This document shows positions 1-5,386 of a stretch of 8,795 nucleotides of DNA, one piece after another. Below the pieces are notes generated by a model, which worked only from the letters and a program-made list of their open reading frames with translations, was not told where the DNA came from and did not search any database. The stretch is from UBA11606 sp964513285. GTDB lineage: Bacteria; Actinomycetota; Acidimicrobiia; Acidimicrobiales; Aldehydirespiratoraceae. The stretch spans positions 1-8,795 of the forward strand of contig CAZEML010000189.1 in NCBI GenBank assembly GCA_964513285.1. Direction: 5' to 3'. The translations under genes and the position numbers were made by a program. The stretch's first letter is position 1; each line of letters begins with the position of its first letter.

Positions 1-419
1 TCGCGGGCCTTCCTCGCGAACAGATCGGCGGGGATCGACTCCGCCAACGGCACCAGCTCAGCAGCGACCTCTGGTGAGGTCTCTTCCGCGGCTGCGGCGA
101 CGATCGCCGCGTGCTCGACGTTGAGTCGTCCTTCGGCGAGACCGTCGGCCAGCGTCGGCATCTCGGCCAAACCGCGGGCGGTGACTCGGTCCTTCTTGGC
201 CTGACGCTCCGAGCGGCGACCAACTGACCGGCCAACCACCGAAGAGTCGGCCCCGGTGTCGCCCAACGAGTCGAGCGCCGCCTTCGCGGCCATCAAACGT
301 TCGTCGACACGCGACCGGAGCTTCTCCAGATCCGCGATCAGCCCATACAACTCGCGGCGCGACAACGGGTGCGGATCGACTGCTCTCAGCGCTTCATGCA
401 CACCCGCCAACGTGACCAT
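1..419 (-). CDS. DUF222 domain protein (13E12/HNH-endonuclease family), 5' part only
   Basis: Reading the minus strand from the ATG at 419 gives 139 codons that run off the left edge without a stop. The protein starts MVTLAGVHEALRAVDPHPLS and continues with an alpha-helical, Ala/Glu/Arg-rich region. It contains a helix 'ELYGLIADLEKLRSRVDERL' near residues 27-46 and an 'AEGRLNVEHAAIVAAAAEE' stretch near 100-118. The phrase 'L.EGRL...HA..I' is the hallmark of the DUF222 domain that precedes a C-terminal HNH nuclease in actinobacterial 13E12-type proteins. If an HNH domain exists it lies outside the window, so nuclease activity cannot be confirmed. The biological role of these proteins is not settled; they are often multicopy in actinobacterial genomes. 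The start is chosen because a TAGTGT hexamer sits 6 nt before the ATG and no Shine-Dalgarno at normal spacing is present. It lies 44 bp downstream of the dioxygenase on the same strand. Confidence 0.8.
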   Translation of the reverse strand, partial: MVTLAGVHEALRAVDPHPLSRRELYGLIADLEKLRSRVDERLMAAKAALDSLGDTGADSSVVGRSVGRRSERQAKKDRVTARGLAEMPTLADGLAEGRLNVEHAAIVAAAAEETSPEVAAELVPLAESIPADLFARKAR

Positions 420-425
420 GCCCCG

Positions 426-431
426 ACACTA
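426..431 (-). promoter_or_regulatory. Candidate -10 box for leaderless transcription of the DUF222 gene
   Basis: On the minus strand the bases read TAGTGT followed by CGGGGC and then the ATG. This fits the actinobacterial TAnnnT -10 pattern placed so that transcription would begin at or next to the start codon. No convincing -35 box is seen at 16-18 bp spacing. The assignment is inferred from position and sequence only. Confidence 0.4.
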
Positions 432-463
432 CGAAGGGGGTGTGACACTCCCGGATCGCGGTC

Positions 464-1543
464 CTAGGGGTTGTCGCCGGTGAGCCGATCGATCTCGGCA
501 AGCACGTTGTCGAATTCGAAGTAGACGTCGCGGATGCACCGATCACCGCTCGCGGAGAACGCCGTGCGAGCGTGCAGCACCCGGTGCGCATGGGTGAGAT
601 ACGCATCCCCGGTCGCGAGACGGAACGTCGCGGCCTGGTCGGGACGGGAGAGTCGGGCGGCGAGTTCGGTGTAGGCCGCATACCACTCGTCGAGGCGGGG
701 CTCATCGAGCGAGAGCGGTTGCAGGGTCTGGTTGCTGAAGCGGATGCCGTTGATCTCGCCGTGGGCGTCGAGGCGGACGAGTGGCGCCCGAGCCCAGGTC
801 TCGCGGGTCTCGTCGAAGATCCGGTGGGCGACCGGCACCTCGGTCAGCACCTGGAACATTGCTGGTTCGTCGGCCCGGAGTTCGGTGAGCACTCGCCACC
901 CGTCGACGACGAGTGAGTCGCCGCCCTCGGCCTCGTTCACCAGCATGTGCAGCATCTGCCCCGACGGCGGCCACTGGTAGCCGGCGAGGTCGGTGTGGGG
1001 CGGGAGCGCTTCGGCGGTCTCGGCGACGTTGTAGGCGACGGCTTGCACGCGGGTGTCGATCGATCGCAGCCCGAACGGGCCTTCCCAGATCGGGATCCGA
1101 AGCGCGTCGAGGAAGTCCTCGCTCGGGGTACCGGTGGTCGGGACGCCGCGAACGACCAGCACCCCTTCCGCTCGATAGCGCAGCAGCGTCTCACGTCGGA
1201 GATCGGCGTCGGCCATGAAGTCGTCGTGGGGGACTTCCGCGACCGCGTGATCGCCACCCCAGTGCGTCGGCGACCAGCGTCGGCGGTTGGCCTTCGCCTC
1301 CATGAGATCGACGAACCCGGTGGGGTAGTGCGACTCGTGCCCCGACGACCAGACGACGGTGGTCGAATCGTCGGCCTGACGAACGTCGGTGGCGATCCAG
1401 TCGTCGGTCGAGGTCAGCATCACTCGTCGCTCGCCGATGTCGACCAACATGCATTCCGGGCACGGGCAGTGCATCCGGAGCCAGGCCGCAGGGACGGCGC
1501 GCCGCCCACCGGCATGGGCGATCTCGATCAGCTGGGTGCTCAC
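464..1543 (-). CDS. DUF971 + TauD-type Fe(II)/2-oxoglutarate dioxygenase, gamma-butyrobetaine hydroxylase family
   Basis: The 359-residue protein has the architecture of gamma-butyrobetaine hydroxylase (GBBH; human enzyme about 387 aa). The N-terminal DUF971 domain (about 5-85) carries a probable zinc site made of Cys26, Cys28 and Cys31 ('HCPCPEC') plus His72 ('SHYPTGF'). The TauD double-stranded beta helix (about 110-345) holds the iron facial triad His183 and Asp185 ('PPHTDLAG') and His324 ('RVLHART'). Arg335 is the likely 2-oxoglutarate-binding arginine. Such enzymes couple oxidative decarboxylation of 2-oxoglutarate to substrate hydroxylation in the cytosol. The substrate is uncertain: of the four aromatic cage residues of human GBBH, two appear non-aromatic here (the Tyr194 position is Glu175, and the Trp181 region is Ser161/Ile162). 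Calling it a carnitine-biosynthesis enzyme would therefore be premature. The start is GTG at 1543; an upstream ATG at 1554 is out of frame. It is divergent from the deacylase across 77 bp. Confidence 0.88.
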   Translation of the reverse strand: MSTQLIEIAHAGGRRAVPAAWLRMHCPCPECMLVDIGERRVMLTSTDDWIATDVRQADDSTTVVWSSGHESHYPTGFVDLMEAKANRRRWSPTHWGGDHAVAEVPHDDFMADADLRRETLLRYRAEGVLVVRGVPTTGTPSEDFLDALRIPIWEGPFGLRSIDTRVQAVAYNVAETAEALPPHTDLAGYQWPPSGQMLHMLVNEAEGGDSLVVDGWRVLTELRADEPAMFQVLTEVPVAHRIFDETRETWARAPLVRLDAHGEINGIRFSNQTLQPLSLDEPRLDEWYAAYTELAARLSRPDQAATFRLATGDAYLTHAHRVLHARTAFSASGDRCIRDVYFEFDNVLAEIDRLTGDNP

Positions 1544-1549
1544 GGCGCG

Positions 1550-1555
1550 ATCATG
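1550..1555 (-). promoter_or_regulatory. Candidate promoter -10 (with -35) for the dioxygenase gene
   Basis: On the minus strand CATGAT lies 6 nt before the GTG start. TCGACA (1578 to 1573) lies 17 bp further upstream and matches five of six bases of the TTGACA consensus. The spacing fits a sigma-70-type promoter producing a leaderless mRNA. This is an inference from sequence only. Confidence 0.4.
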
Positions 1556-1560
1556 CCTGA

Positions 1561-1587
1561 ACGATCGTCCAGTGTCGACGATCGTCG
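1561..1587. promoter_or_regulatory. Repeated ACGATCGTC element between divergent genes (possible operator)
   Basis: The nonamer ACGATCGTC occurs twice in the 77-bp divergent spacer, at 1561-1569 and 1578-1586. The second copy sits in a perfect 12-bp palindrome, CGACGATCGTCG (1576-1587). It overlaps the proposed -35 box of the dioxygenase promoter, so a bound regulator could affect that gene and perhaps the deacylase as well. CGATCG is a common word in this genome's coding DNA, so chance is a serious alternative. Confidence 0.25.
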
Positions 1588-1608
1588 CCGCCGGTCGATC
1601 GGGTCTGT

Positions 1609-1614
1609 CATGCT
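1609..1614 (+). promoter_or_regulatory. Candidate -10 box for the deacylase gene
   Basis: CATGCT is followed by TCGGCC and then the ATG at 1621. It has the A at -11 and T at -7 expected of a TAnnnT box if transcription starts at the ATG. No Shine-Dalgarno is visible. No good -35 match is seen. Confidence 0.3.
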
Positions 1615-1620
1615 TCGGCC

Positions 1621-3084
1621 ATGTCGAACGCGGTGACCTGCTTCCGTGATGTGTTGGTGCTCGACGGGCTCGGCAACCCGGGCGTCCGCACCGACGTCAC
1701 GATCGAGGGCGATCGGATCGGGTCGGTCGGGCAGGCCGACGGCGATGCCGACGCCGAGATCGACGGTGCCGGGCTCGCGCTCGCCCCCGGGTTCATCGAC
1801 GTCCACACCCACGACGACACCGCGGTGATCAGCGCGCCCGATCACGCGTGCAAGACCCTGCAAGGGGTGACGTCGGTGGTGGTCGGCAACTGTGGTTACT
1901 CGGCTGCTCCGGTGAACGACGACGACTTCGGCTTCGCCCGCTTCCCGCGGCTCGCGGACTATCTGCGTCGGGTCGAGGACGCGGCGCCGGCGGTGAACGT
2001 CGGCTCGCTCGTCGGGCATGGCACCGTCCGCACGGCGGTGATGGGGCTGCGGACCGATCGGGCCCCCGAGCCAGATGAGCGCCAGCGCATGGTCGAGATC
2101 GTGGCCGAAGCGATGGAGGACGGGGCGCTCGGATTGTCGTCGGGGCTGGCGTACGAGCCGGGTCGATATGCCGCGCACGACGAGATGGTGACGCTCGCGG
2201 CGGTCGTCGCCGCGGCGGGCGGCATCTACACGACCCACATGCGCAACGAGTCGCAGGATCTCGTCGCGTCGATCGACGAGTCGATCGCCGTCGCCGAGGC
2301 GACCGGGATTCCGTTGCAGATCTCGCACCTGAAGGCGAGCGGCAGGGACCACTGGGGGACGGTGGTCACGGCGCTCGACCGGATCGACGCCGCCCGCGCA
2401 CGCGGGGTCGACGTGATGGCCGACCAGTACCCGTACACGCGGGGGAGCACCCTGTTGGAGCAGGTGGTGAGCGCCGGGGCGCTCGACGGGCCGTCGTCGT
2501 TCGCTCACCTCGCGCCGGCCGACATCTTGATCGCCGCGGCGCCCAAGCACCCCGAGTGGGAGGGGAAGACGATCGACGCGATCGCCGACGAGGAGGGCAC
2601 GACCGGCCGCGAGATGGCCGATCGGATCGTCGCGGCGGAAGGCCGTGCGTGCCTCGTCGTACTCGACACGATGGCCGAGGCCGACGTGCGAACGATCATC
2701 GCTCATCCCGCAGTGATGACCGGCAGCGACGGTGTTCCGGGTGGCTCGCGGCCCCATCCCCGCCTGCACCACACCTACCCGCGGGTGCTCGGGCACTACA
2801 GCCGCGAAGAAGGGCTGTTGGAGCTCGCCGATGCCGTTCACCGGATGACCGGCCTGCCGGCCGAGCGTTTCGGCTTCGTCGAACGCGGCGTGATCCGGGA
2901 GGGGGCGTTCGCCGATCTCGTGCTGTTCGATCCCGACACGATCATCGACACCGGCACCTACACCGACCCCACGACGGTGCCGGAAGGAATCCACGGGGTC
3001 TGGGTGAACGGCGAGCGGGTCGTGGCGGAGGGGACGATTACCGGTGTCCGACCGGGACGGGTAGTCCGGCGGGGGAGCAGCTGA
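1621..3084 (+). CDS. N-acyl-D-amino-acid deacylase (D-aminoacylase), amidohydrolase superfamily
   Basis: This 487-residue cytosolic metalloenzyme should hydrolyse N-acyl-D-amino acids to a D-amino acid and a carboxylate. The length matches the family (about 480-500 aa). A small N-terminal beta-domain (1-55, closed by 'LALAPGFID') leads into the TIM barrel. Metal-ligand motifs appear in order: 'DVHTHDD' (His62, His64), 'VGNCG' (Cys91, the family's cysteine ligand), 'TTHMRNE' (His206), 'QISHLK' (His236) and 'TGSDG' (Asp370). 'SSGLAYEPG' (173-181) and 'RPHPRLHHTYPRVLGHY' (377-393) are also characteristic of this subfamily. The C-terminal 'G.FADLVLFDP' and 'GVWVNGERV' complete the amidohydrolase beta-domain. 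No signal peptide is seen. The ATG at 1621 follows a -10-like hexamer and has no SD. The gene ends 3 bp from the convergent P450 stop. Substrate preference within the family, or a dihydropyrimidinase- or dehydropeptidase-like activity, cannot be decided from sequence. Confidence 0.92.
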   Translation: MSNAVTCFRDVLVLDGLGNPGVRTDVTIEGDRIGSVGQADGDADAEIDGAGLALAPGFIDVHTHDDTAVISAPDHACKTLQGVTSVVVGNCGYSAAPVNDDDFGFARFPRLADYLRRVEDAAPAVNVGSLVGHGTVRTAVMGLRTDRAPEPDERQRMVEIVAEAMEDGALGLSSGLAYEPGRYAAHDEMVTLAAVVAAAGGIYTTHMRNESQDLVASIDESIAVAEATGIPLQISHLKASGRDHWGTVVTALDRIDAARARGVDVMADQYPYTRGSTLLEQVVSAGALDGPSSFAHLAPADILIAAAPKHPEWEGKTIDAIADEEGTTGREMADRIVAAEGRACLVVLDTMAEADVRTIIAHPAVMTGSDGVPGGSRPHPRLHHTYPRVLGHYSREEGLLELADAVHRMTGLPAERFGFVERGVIREGAFADLVLFDPDTIIDTGTYTDPTTVPEGIHGVWVNGERVVAEGTITGVRPGRVVRRGSS

Positions 3085-3087
3085 CGT

Positions 3088-4284
3088 TCAGGTCGGGTCG
3101 AAGCGGACCGGCATCGAGCTCGGCCCGAAGATGAAGTTCGATCCCATCCATTCGACCCGGCCGGCCGGCTGCAGACCCGGGAGCCGGGTGAGGATCTCGC
3201 GCAGGATCGCTTCGATCTCGATGCGGGCCAGGTTGGCGCCAAGGCAGTAGTGCGGCCCGCCACCACCGAAGGCCACGTGGGGGTTGGGGGAGCGGGTGAT
3301 GTCGAACCGCTCCGGCTCGCGGAATACCGATGGGTCGCGGTTGGCGGCGCCGTAGTACATGACCACCTTGTCGCCCGCCGCAACGGGCTGGCCGGCGATC
3401 TCGGTGTCGGCCGTCGCGGTGCGTCGCATGTAGACGACCGGGCTGACCCATCGCAGCATCTCTTCGATCGCCGAGCCGAGGTGGGTGTCGAGGTCGGACG
3501 ACAGCAATTCGAGCTGATCGGGATGTTCGAAGAGTGCCTGGATCCCGCCGCCGACGAGGTTGCGGGTGGTGTCGCCGCCGGCGTCGACGAGCAGCATGAA
3601 CCACAGGAAGAAGTCGATGGCGTCGACCGGTGCGCCGTCGATCTCGCCGTGGGCGATCAGCGATCCGAGGTCCTCGCCCGGCTCGGCCATCTTCGCAGCG
3701 TGGGCCGCCTGCGATGAGGCGAACATCGTCATGATCGCTTCGGTGCGCTGCTCGTGGCTGACGACCTCCTCGCTCGCATGGATCGTCTCGGTGCAGTGGT
3801 AGAGCCGCCGCCCCTCGTCGTGGGAGATGCCGAGCATCTCGGCGATGACCAGGCTCGGCATCTCGCCGGCGATGTCGGACACGAGGTCGCATTCACCGCG
3901 GGCGGCGACGTTGTCGATGATCAGCGCGGCGAGTTCCTGAATCCGTGGTCGCAGGACCGTGGCCGCTCGGGGCGTGAACTCTCGGCTGACGAGGCGCCGC
4001 ATCCGGGTGTGGAGGGGCGGGTCGGCGACGAGCATCATCGTGTGCCCGTCGAACGGGTCGGGCTCGTCGGACCGGCGGCCCTCGATCATGATCGTCGGCT
4101 GCGACGAGAACAGCTCGGGAGACCGGCCGACAAGTTTCACGTCGTCGTACCGGGTGACCGCCCAGAAGCCCGGGCCGTCGACCTCGGGGTGCCGATACAC
4201 GGGAGCGTTCTCCCGAAGCCAGGCGAACTGCTCGTTCGGTTGGGACCCGGCGTACCCGGCGACGGACAGCAGGTCGATCTCCAT
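3088..4284 (-). CDS. Cytochrome P450 monooxygenase (CYP124/125/142-like)
   Basis: The 398-residue soluble bacterial P450 has all class hallmarks: 'ADPPLHTRMRRLVSREFTP' in the C-helix region (87-105), the I-helix oxygen-activation motif AGGDTT (235-240), the K-helix ExxR (Glu275 to Arg278, 'EEMLR'), 'PERFDITRSPNPHVAFGGG' in the meander, and the heme-ligand loop 'FGGGGPHYCLGANLAR' with Cys347 as the proximal thiolate. It should insert one oxygen atom into a lipophilic substrate using electrons from a ferredoxin and its reductase, neither of which is encoded here. The 'FGGGG.HYCLGANLAR' loop and I-helix resemble mycobacterial CYP124/CYP125/CYP142, which oxidise methyl-branched lipids or the cholesterol side chain. 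That subfamily call is from memory and tentative. The ATG at 4284 has TAGGGT 7 nt upstream. It is divergent from the nitroreductase-family gene over 52 bp. Confidence 0.93.
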   Translation of the reverse strand: MEIDLLSVAGYAGSQPNEQFAWLRENAPVYRHPEVDGPGFWAVTRYDDVKLVGRSPELFSSQPTIMIEGRRSDEPDPFDGHTMMLVADPPLHTRMRRLVSREFTPRAATVLRPRIQELAALIIDNVAARGECDLVSDIAGEMPSLVIAEMLGISHDEGRRLYHCTETIHASEEVVSHEQRTEAIMTMFASSQAAHAAKMAEPGEDLGSLIAHGEIDGAPVDAIDFFLWFMLLVDAGGDTTRNLVGGGIQALFEHPDQLELLSSDLDTHLGSAIEEMLRWVSPVVYMRRTATADTEIAGQPVAAGDKVVMYYGAANRDPSVFREPERFDITRSPNPHVAFGGGGPHYCLGANLARIEIEAILREILTRLPGLQPAGRVEWMGSNFIFGPSSMPVRFDPT

Positions 4285-4291
4285 GGCCCGG

Positions 4292-4297
4292 ACCCTA
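4292..4297 (-). promoter_or_regulatory. Candidate -10 box for the P450 gene
   Basis: On the minus strand TAGGGT is followed by 7 nt (CCGGGCC) and the ATG. It matches TAnnnT and would give an mRNA with a leader of zero or one base. It lies 27 bp from the opposing -10 box at 4325-4330, so polymerase binding at the two promoters would overlap. Confidence 0.4.
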
Positions 4298-4324
4298 GGC
4301 GGAACGCTCCGACGACGGCTGGCC

Positions 4325-4330
4325 TATGGT
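4325..4330 (+). promoter_or_regulatory. Candidate -10 box for the nitroreductase-family gene
   Basis: TATGGT is followed by CTGGCC and the ATG at 4337, which places it exactly at -12 to -7 if transcription starts at the A of the ATG. This is the best TAnnnT match in the window. No clear -35 or SD is present. Confidence 0.45.
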
Positions 4331-4336
4331 CTGGCC

Positions 4337-4771
4337 ATGAGCATGAGCGACCACACCGAAGACAGCATCAAGAGCTTCAACGCGACGATCATCGAGGAGT
4401 TCCGAGCCAACGGCGGGAAGGTCGCGGCGTTCGGGGACGCTCCGATGGTGATCCTCAACACGATCGGCGCAAAATCCGGCGAGGTCCGGCCGACGCCGCT
4501 CGTCGCCTTGATCGAGCCTGATGCCATGTACGTGTTCGCCTCGAAGGCAGGGGCGCCGACCAACCCGGCCTGGTACCACAACCTCGTCGCCAACCCCGAG
4601 ATCACCGTCGAGTACGGCGCCGAGTCCTTCGATGCGCTCGTCGAAGAGCTCCCCGAAGCCGAGGGGCAGGAGAAGCTCGCGGCGCAGGCGGCGTTGATGC
4701 CGCAGTTCAACGAGTACATCGAGAACGCCGCCCCTCGAGTGATTCCTGCCTTCCGCATCAACCGCCGCTGA
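4337..4771 (+). CDS. F420-dependent nitroreductase (Ddn/deazaflavin-dependent) family protein
   Basis: The 144-residue protein matches the split beta-barrel deazaflavin-dependent oxidoreductase family (mycobacterial Ddn is about 151 aa). Key segments are 'ILNTIGAKSGEVRPTPL' (39-55), whose G.KSG.....PL motif contacts the F420 phosphate region in the family, and 'KAGAPTNPAWYHNLVANPEITVEYG' (70-94), the family signature. The C-terminal 'PQFNEYIENAAPRVIPAFRI' is also typical. It likely uses reduced F420 to reduce quinones or other small electrophiles, and the natural substrate is unknown. Nothing indicates membrane insertion. The reading frame stays open far upstream, antisense to the P450. The ATG at 4337 is chosen because family homology begins there and a TATGGT box sits 6 nt before it. 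A second in-frame ATG lies at 4343. The gene ends 21 bp before a strong terminator. Its divergence from the P450 suggests possible co-regulation but does not prove it. Confidence 0.87.
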   Translation: MSMSDHTEDSIKSFNATIIEEFRANGGKVAAFGDAPMVILNTIGAKSGEVRPTPLVALIEPDAMYVFASKAGAPTNPAWYHNLVANPEITVEYGAESFDALVEELPEAEGQEKLAAQAALMPQFNEYIENAAPRVIPAFRINRR

Positions 4772-4792
4772 CGGCACCACCCCAGAAACGAC

Positions 4793-4820
4793 GAAACCTC
4801 GGCCCGAGGGCCGAGGTTTC
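4793..4820. terminator. Bidirectional intrinsic terminator between the nitroreductase-family gene and the tRNAs
   Basis: A perfect 13-bp inverted repeat (GAAACCTCGGCCC / GGGCCGAGGTTTC) has a 2-nt spacer, which in practice makes a 12-bp stem with a 4-nt loop. Read on plus it ends in TTTCTT; on minus it ends in TTTCGTCGTTTC. It therefore serves both converging units, the nitroreductase-family gene from the left and the tRNA-Lys/His unit from the right. Confidence 0.85.
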
Positions 4821-4868
4821 TTGCGGTACACCCCCTGGGACTCGAACCCAGAACCTGCGGATTAAGAG
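4814..4868. repeat. 55-nt flush repeat, left copy (ends at the N gap)
   Basis: These 55 bases are identical to 4969-5023 and end exactly at the first N. The repeat comprises the last 7 bases of the terminator stem, the spacer and the 3' half of tRNA-Lys through the anticodon. The exact boundaries suggest an assembly-graph overlap rather than a biological repeat. Confidence 0.95.
4827..4868 (-). tRNA. tRNA-Lys 3' portion, truncated by the scaffold gap (probably not a separate gene)
   Basis: These 42 bases equal the 3' part of the complete tRNA-Lys at 4982-5054: part of the anticodon loop, the variable region, the T arm, the acceptor 3' strand and the discriminator A. The 5' half would lie in the N run. 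It is either the same gene shown twice because two contig ends overlap, or the second member of a tandem tRNA-Lys pair. Confidence 0.5.
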
Positions 4869-4968
4869 NNNNNNNNNNNNNNNNNNNNNNNNNNNNNNNN
4901 NNNNNNNNNNNNNNNNNNNNNNNNNNNNNNNNNNNNNNNNNNNNNNNNNNNNNNNNNNNNNNNNNNNN
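4869..4968. other. Scaffold gap of exactly 100 N
   Basis: The run of unknown bases is exactly 100 long, the usual placeholder for a gap of unknown size. True distance and content are unknown. Since both flanks are the same 55 bases, the real gap may be negative (contigs overlapping by 55). Confidence 0.98.
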
Positions 4969-5023
4969 AGGTTTCTTGCGGTACACCCCCTGGGACTCGA
5001 ACCCAGAACCTGCGGATTAAGAG
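4969..5023. repeat. 55-nt flush repeat, right copy (begins at the N gap)
   Basis: Identical base for base to 4814-4868, and it starts at the first base after the N run. Unlike the left copy it continues into a complete tRNA-Lys. Upstream of it, the terminator stem's left arm is missing because the contig begins there. Confidence 0.95.
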
Positions 5024-5054
5024 TCCGATGCTCTACCAATTGAGCTAGAGGTGC
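4982..5054 (-). tRNA. tRNA-Lys (anticodon CTT)
   Basis: The 73 bases fold as a standard cloverleaf: acceptor GCACCTC/GGGGTGT, D arm GCTC-AATTGGTA-GAGC, anticodon loop CTCTTAA with anticodon CTT (reads AAG), variable AGGTT, T arm CTGGG-TTCGAGT-CCCAG and discriminator A. The outermost anticodon-stem pair is T/C, a mismatch. The 3' CCA is not encoded (the following bases are CCG), so it must be added enzymatically. It lies 25 bp after tRNA-His on the same strand and is probably co-transcribed with it. Confidence 0.95.
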
Positions 5055-5079
5055 GCGGATTGCGAAGAACAATCCTACG

Positions 5080-5154
5080 GGTGAACGAGGGGATTCGAAC
5101 CCCCGACCTCCTGGACCACAACCAGGCGCTCTAACCAACTGAGCTACGCCCACC
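5080..5154 (-). tRNA. tRNA-His (anticodon GTG)
   Basis: The 75 bases fold as a cloverleaf: acceptor GTGGGCG/CGTTCAC, D arm GCTC-AGTTGGTTA-GAGC, anticodon stem CCTGG/CCAGG with loop TTGTGGT (anticodon GTG), and T arm GGGGG-TTCGAAT-CCCCT. The histidine identity pair, an encoded extra G at -1 opposite C73, is present and confirms the assignment. No CCA is encoded. It is the first gene of the minus-strand tRNA unit. Confidence 0.96.
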
Positions 5155-5252
5155 ACGCCGATCCCGGAGGCTCGGAGTGAAGCTTCAACCGTAGGGCCGA
5201 AGCGAAGAGCGAGTGTATCGGGACCGACCCCGACGGGCCTACCCTTTGTGGT
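5155..5252. promoter_or_regulatory. Divergent promoter region between tRNA-His/Lys and tRNA-Arg
   Basis: The 98-bp spacer must start transcription in both directions. A TAnnnT box TACCCT (5240-5245) lies 7 nt before tRNA-Arg. On the minus strand TACGGT (5193 to 5188) is a possible -10 for the His-Lys unit. A 10-bp palindrome, TGAAGCTTCA, lies at 5178-5187. No TTGACA-like box is convincing, so the exact promoters are uncertain. Confidence 0.35.
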
Positions 5253-5329
5253 GCCCCTGTAGCTCAACTGGATAGAGCTCCGGGTTTCTACCCCGGCGGT
5301 TGCAGGTTCGAGTCCTGTCGGGGGTGCCA
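5253..5329 (+). tRNA. tRNA-Arg (anticodon TCT)
   Basis: The 77 bases including CCA fold as a cloverleaf: acceptor GCCCCTG/CGGGGGT, D arm GCTC-AACTGGATA-GAGC, anticodon stem CCGGG/CCCGG with loop TTTCTAC (anticodon TCT, reads AGA and possibly AGG), T arm GCAGG-TTCGAGT-CCTGT and discriminator G. It encodes its own CCA, unlike the neighbouring Lys and His genes. AGA is a rare codon in a genome this GC-rich. Confidence 0.95.
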
Positions 5330-5386
5330 CAGTTCCGCTGCTGAACGCGGTCCTTCTGCGCCCCGCTGTGTACCCGCGGCGACAAT

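Noticed and set aside
425..449. GACACT repeated at 425-430 and 444-449 upstream of the DUF222 gene
   Set aside because: Only six bases, with no palindromy, and one copy overlaps the proposed -10. Easily chance.
1540..2994. 484-residue open frame on the minus strand
   Set aside because: It is antisense to the deacylase, whose motifs and length are unambiguous. The antisense translation is Arg/His/Asp-rich with no recognisable domain, as expected from high-GC third positions.
3959..4336. Upstream extension of the nitroreductase-family reading frame
   Set aside because: The extra 126 residues are antisense to the P450 and show no homology. Family similarity and a TATGGT box support the start at 4337.
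4326..4340. Four-codon ORF (ATG GTC TGG CCA TGA) overlapping the nitroreductase-family start; a similar one precedes the dioxygenase GTG at 1554
   Set aside because: The ATG lies inside the proposed -10 box, so it would not be in the transcript. Translational coupling looks like coincidence.
4324..4986. Minus-strand open frames running through the N gap
   Set aside because: They are artefacts of translating Ns and tRNA sequence.
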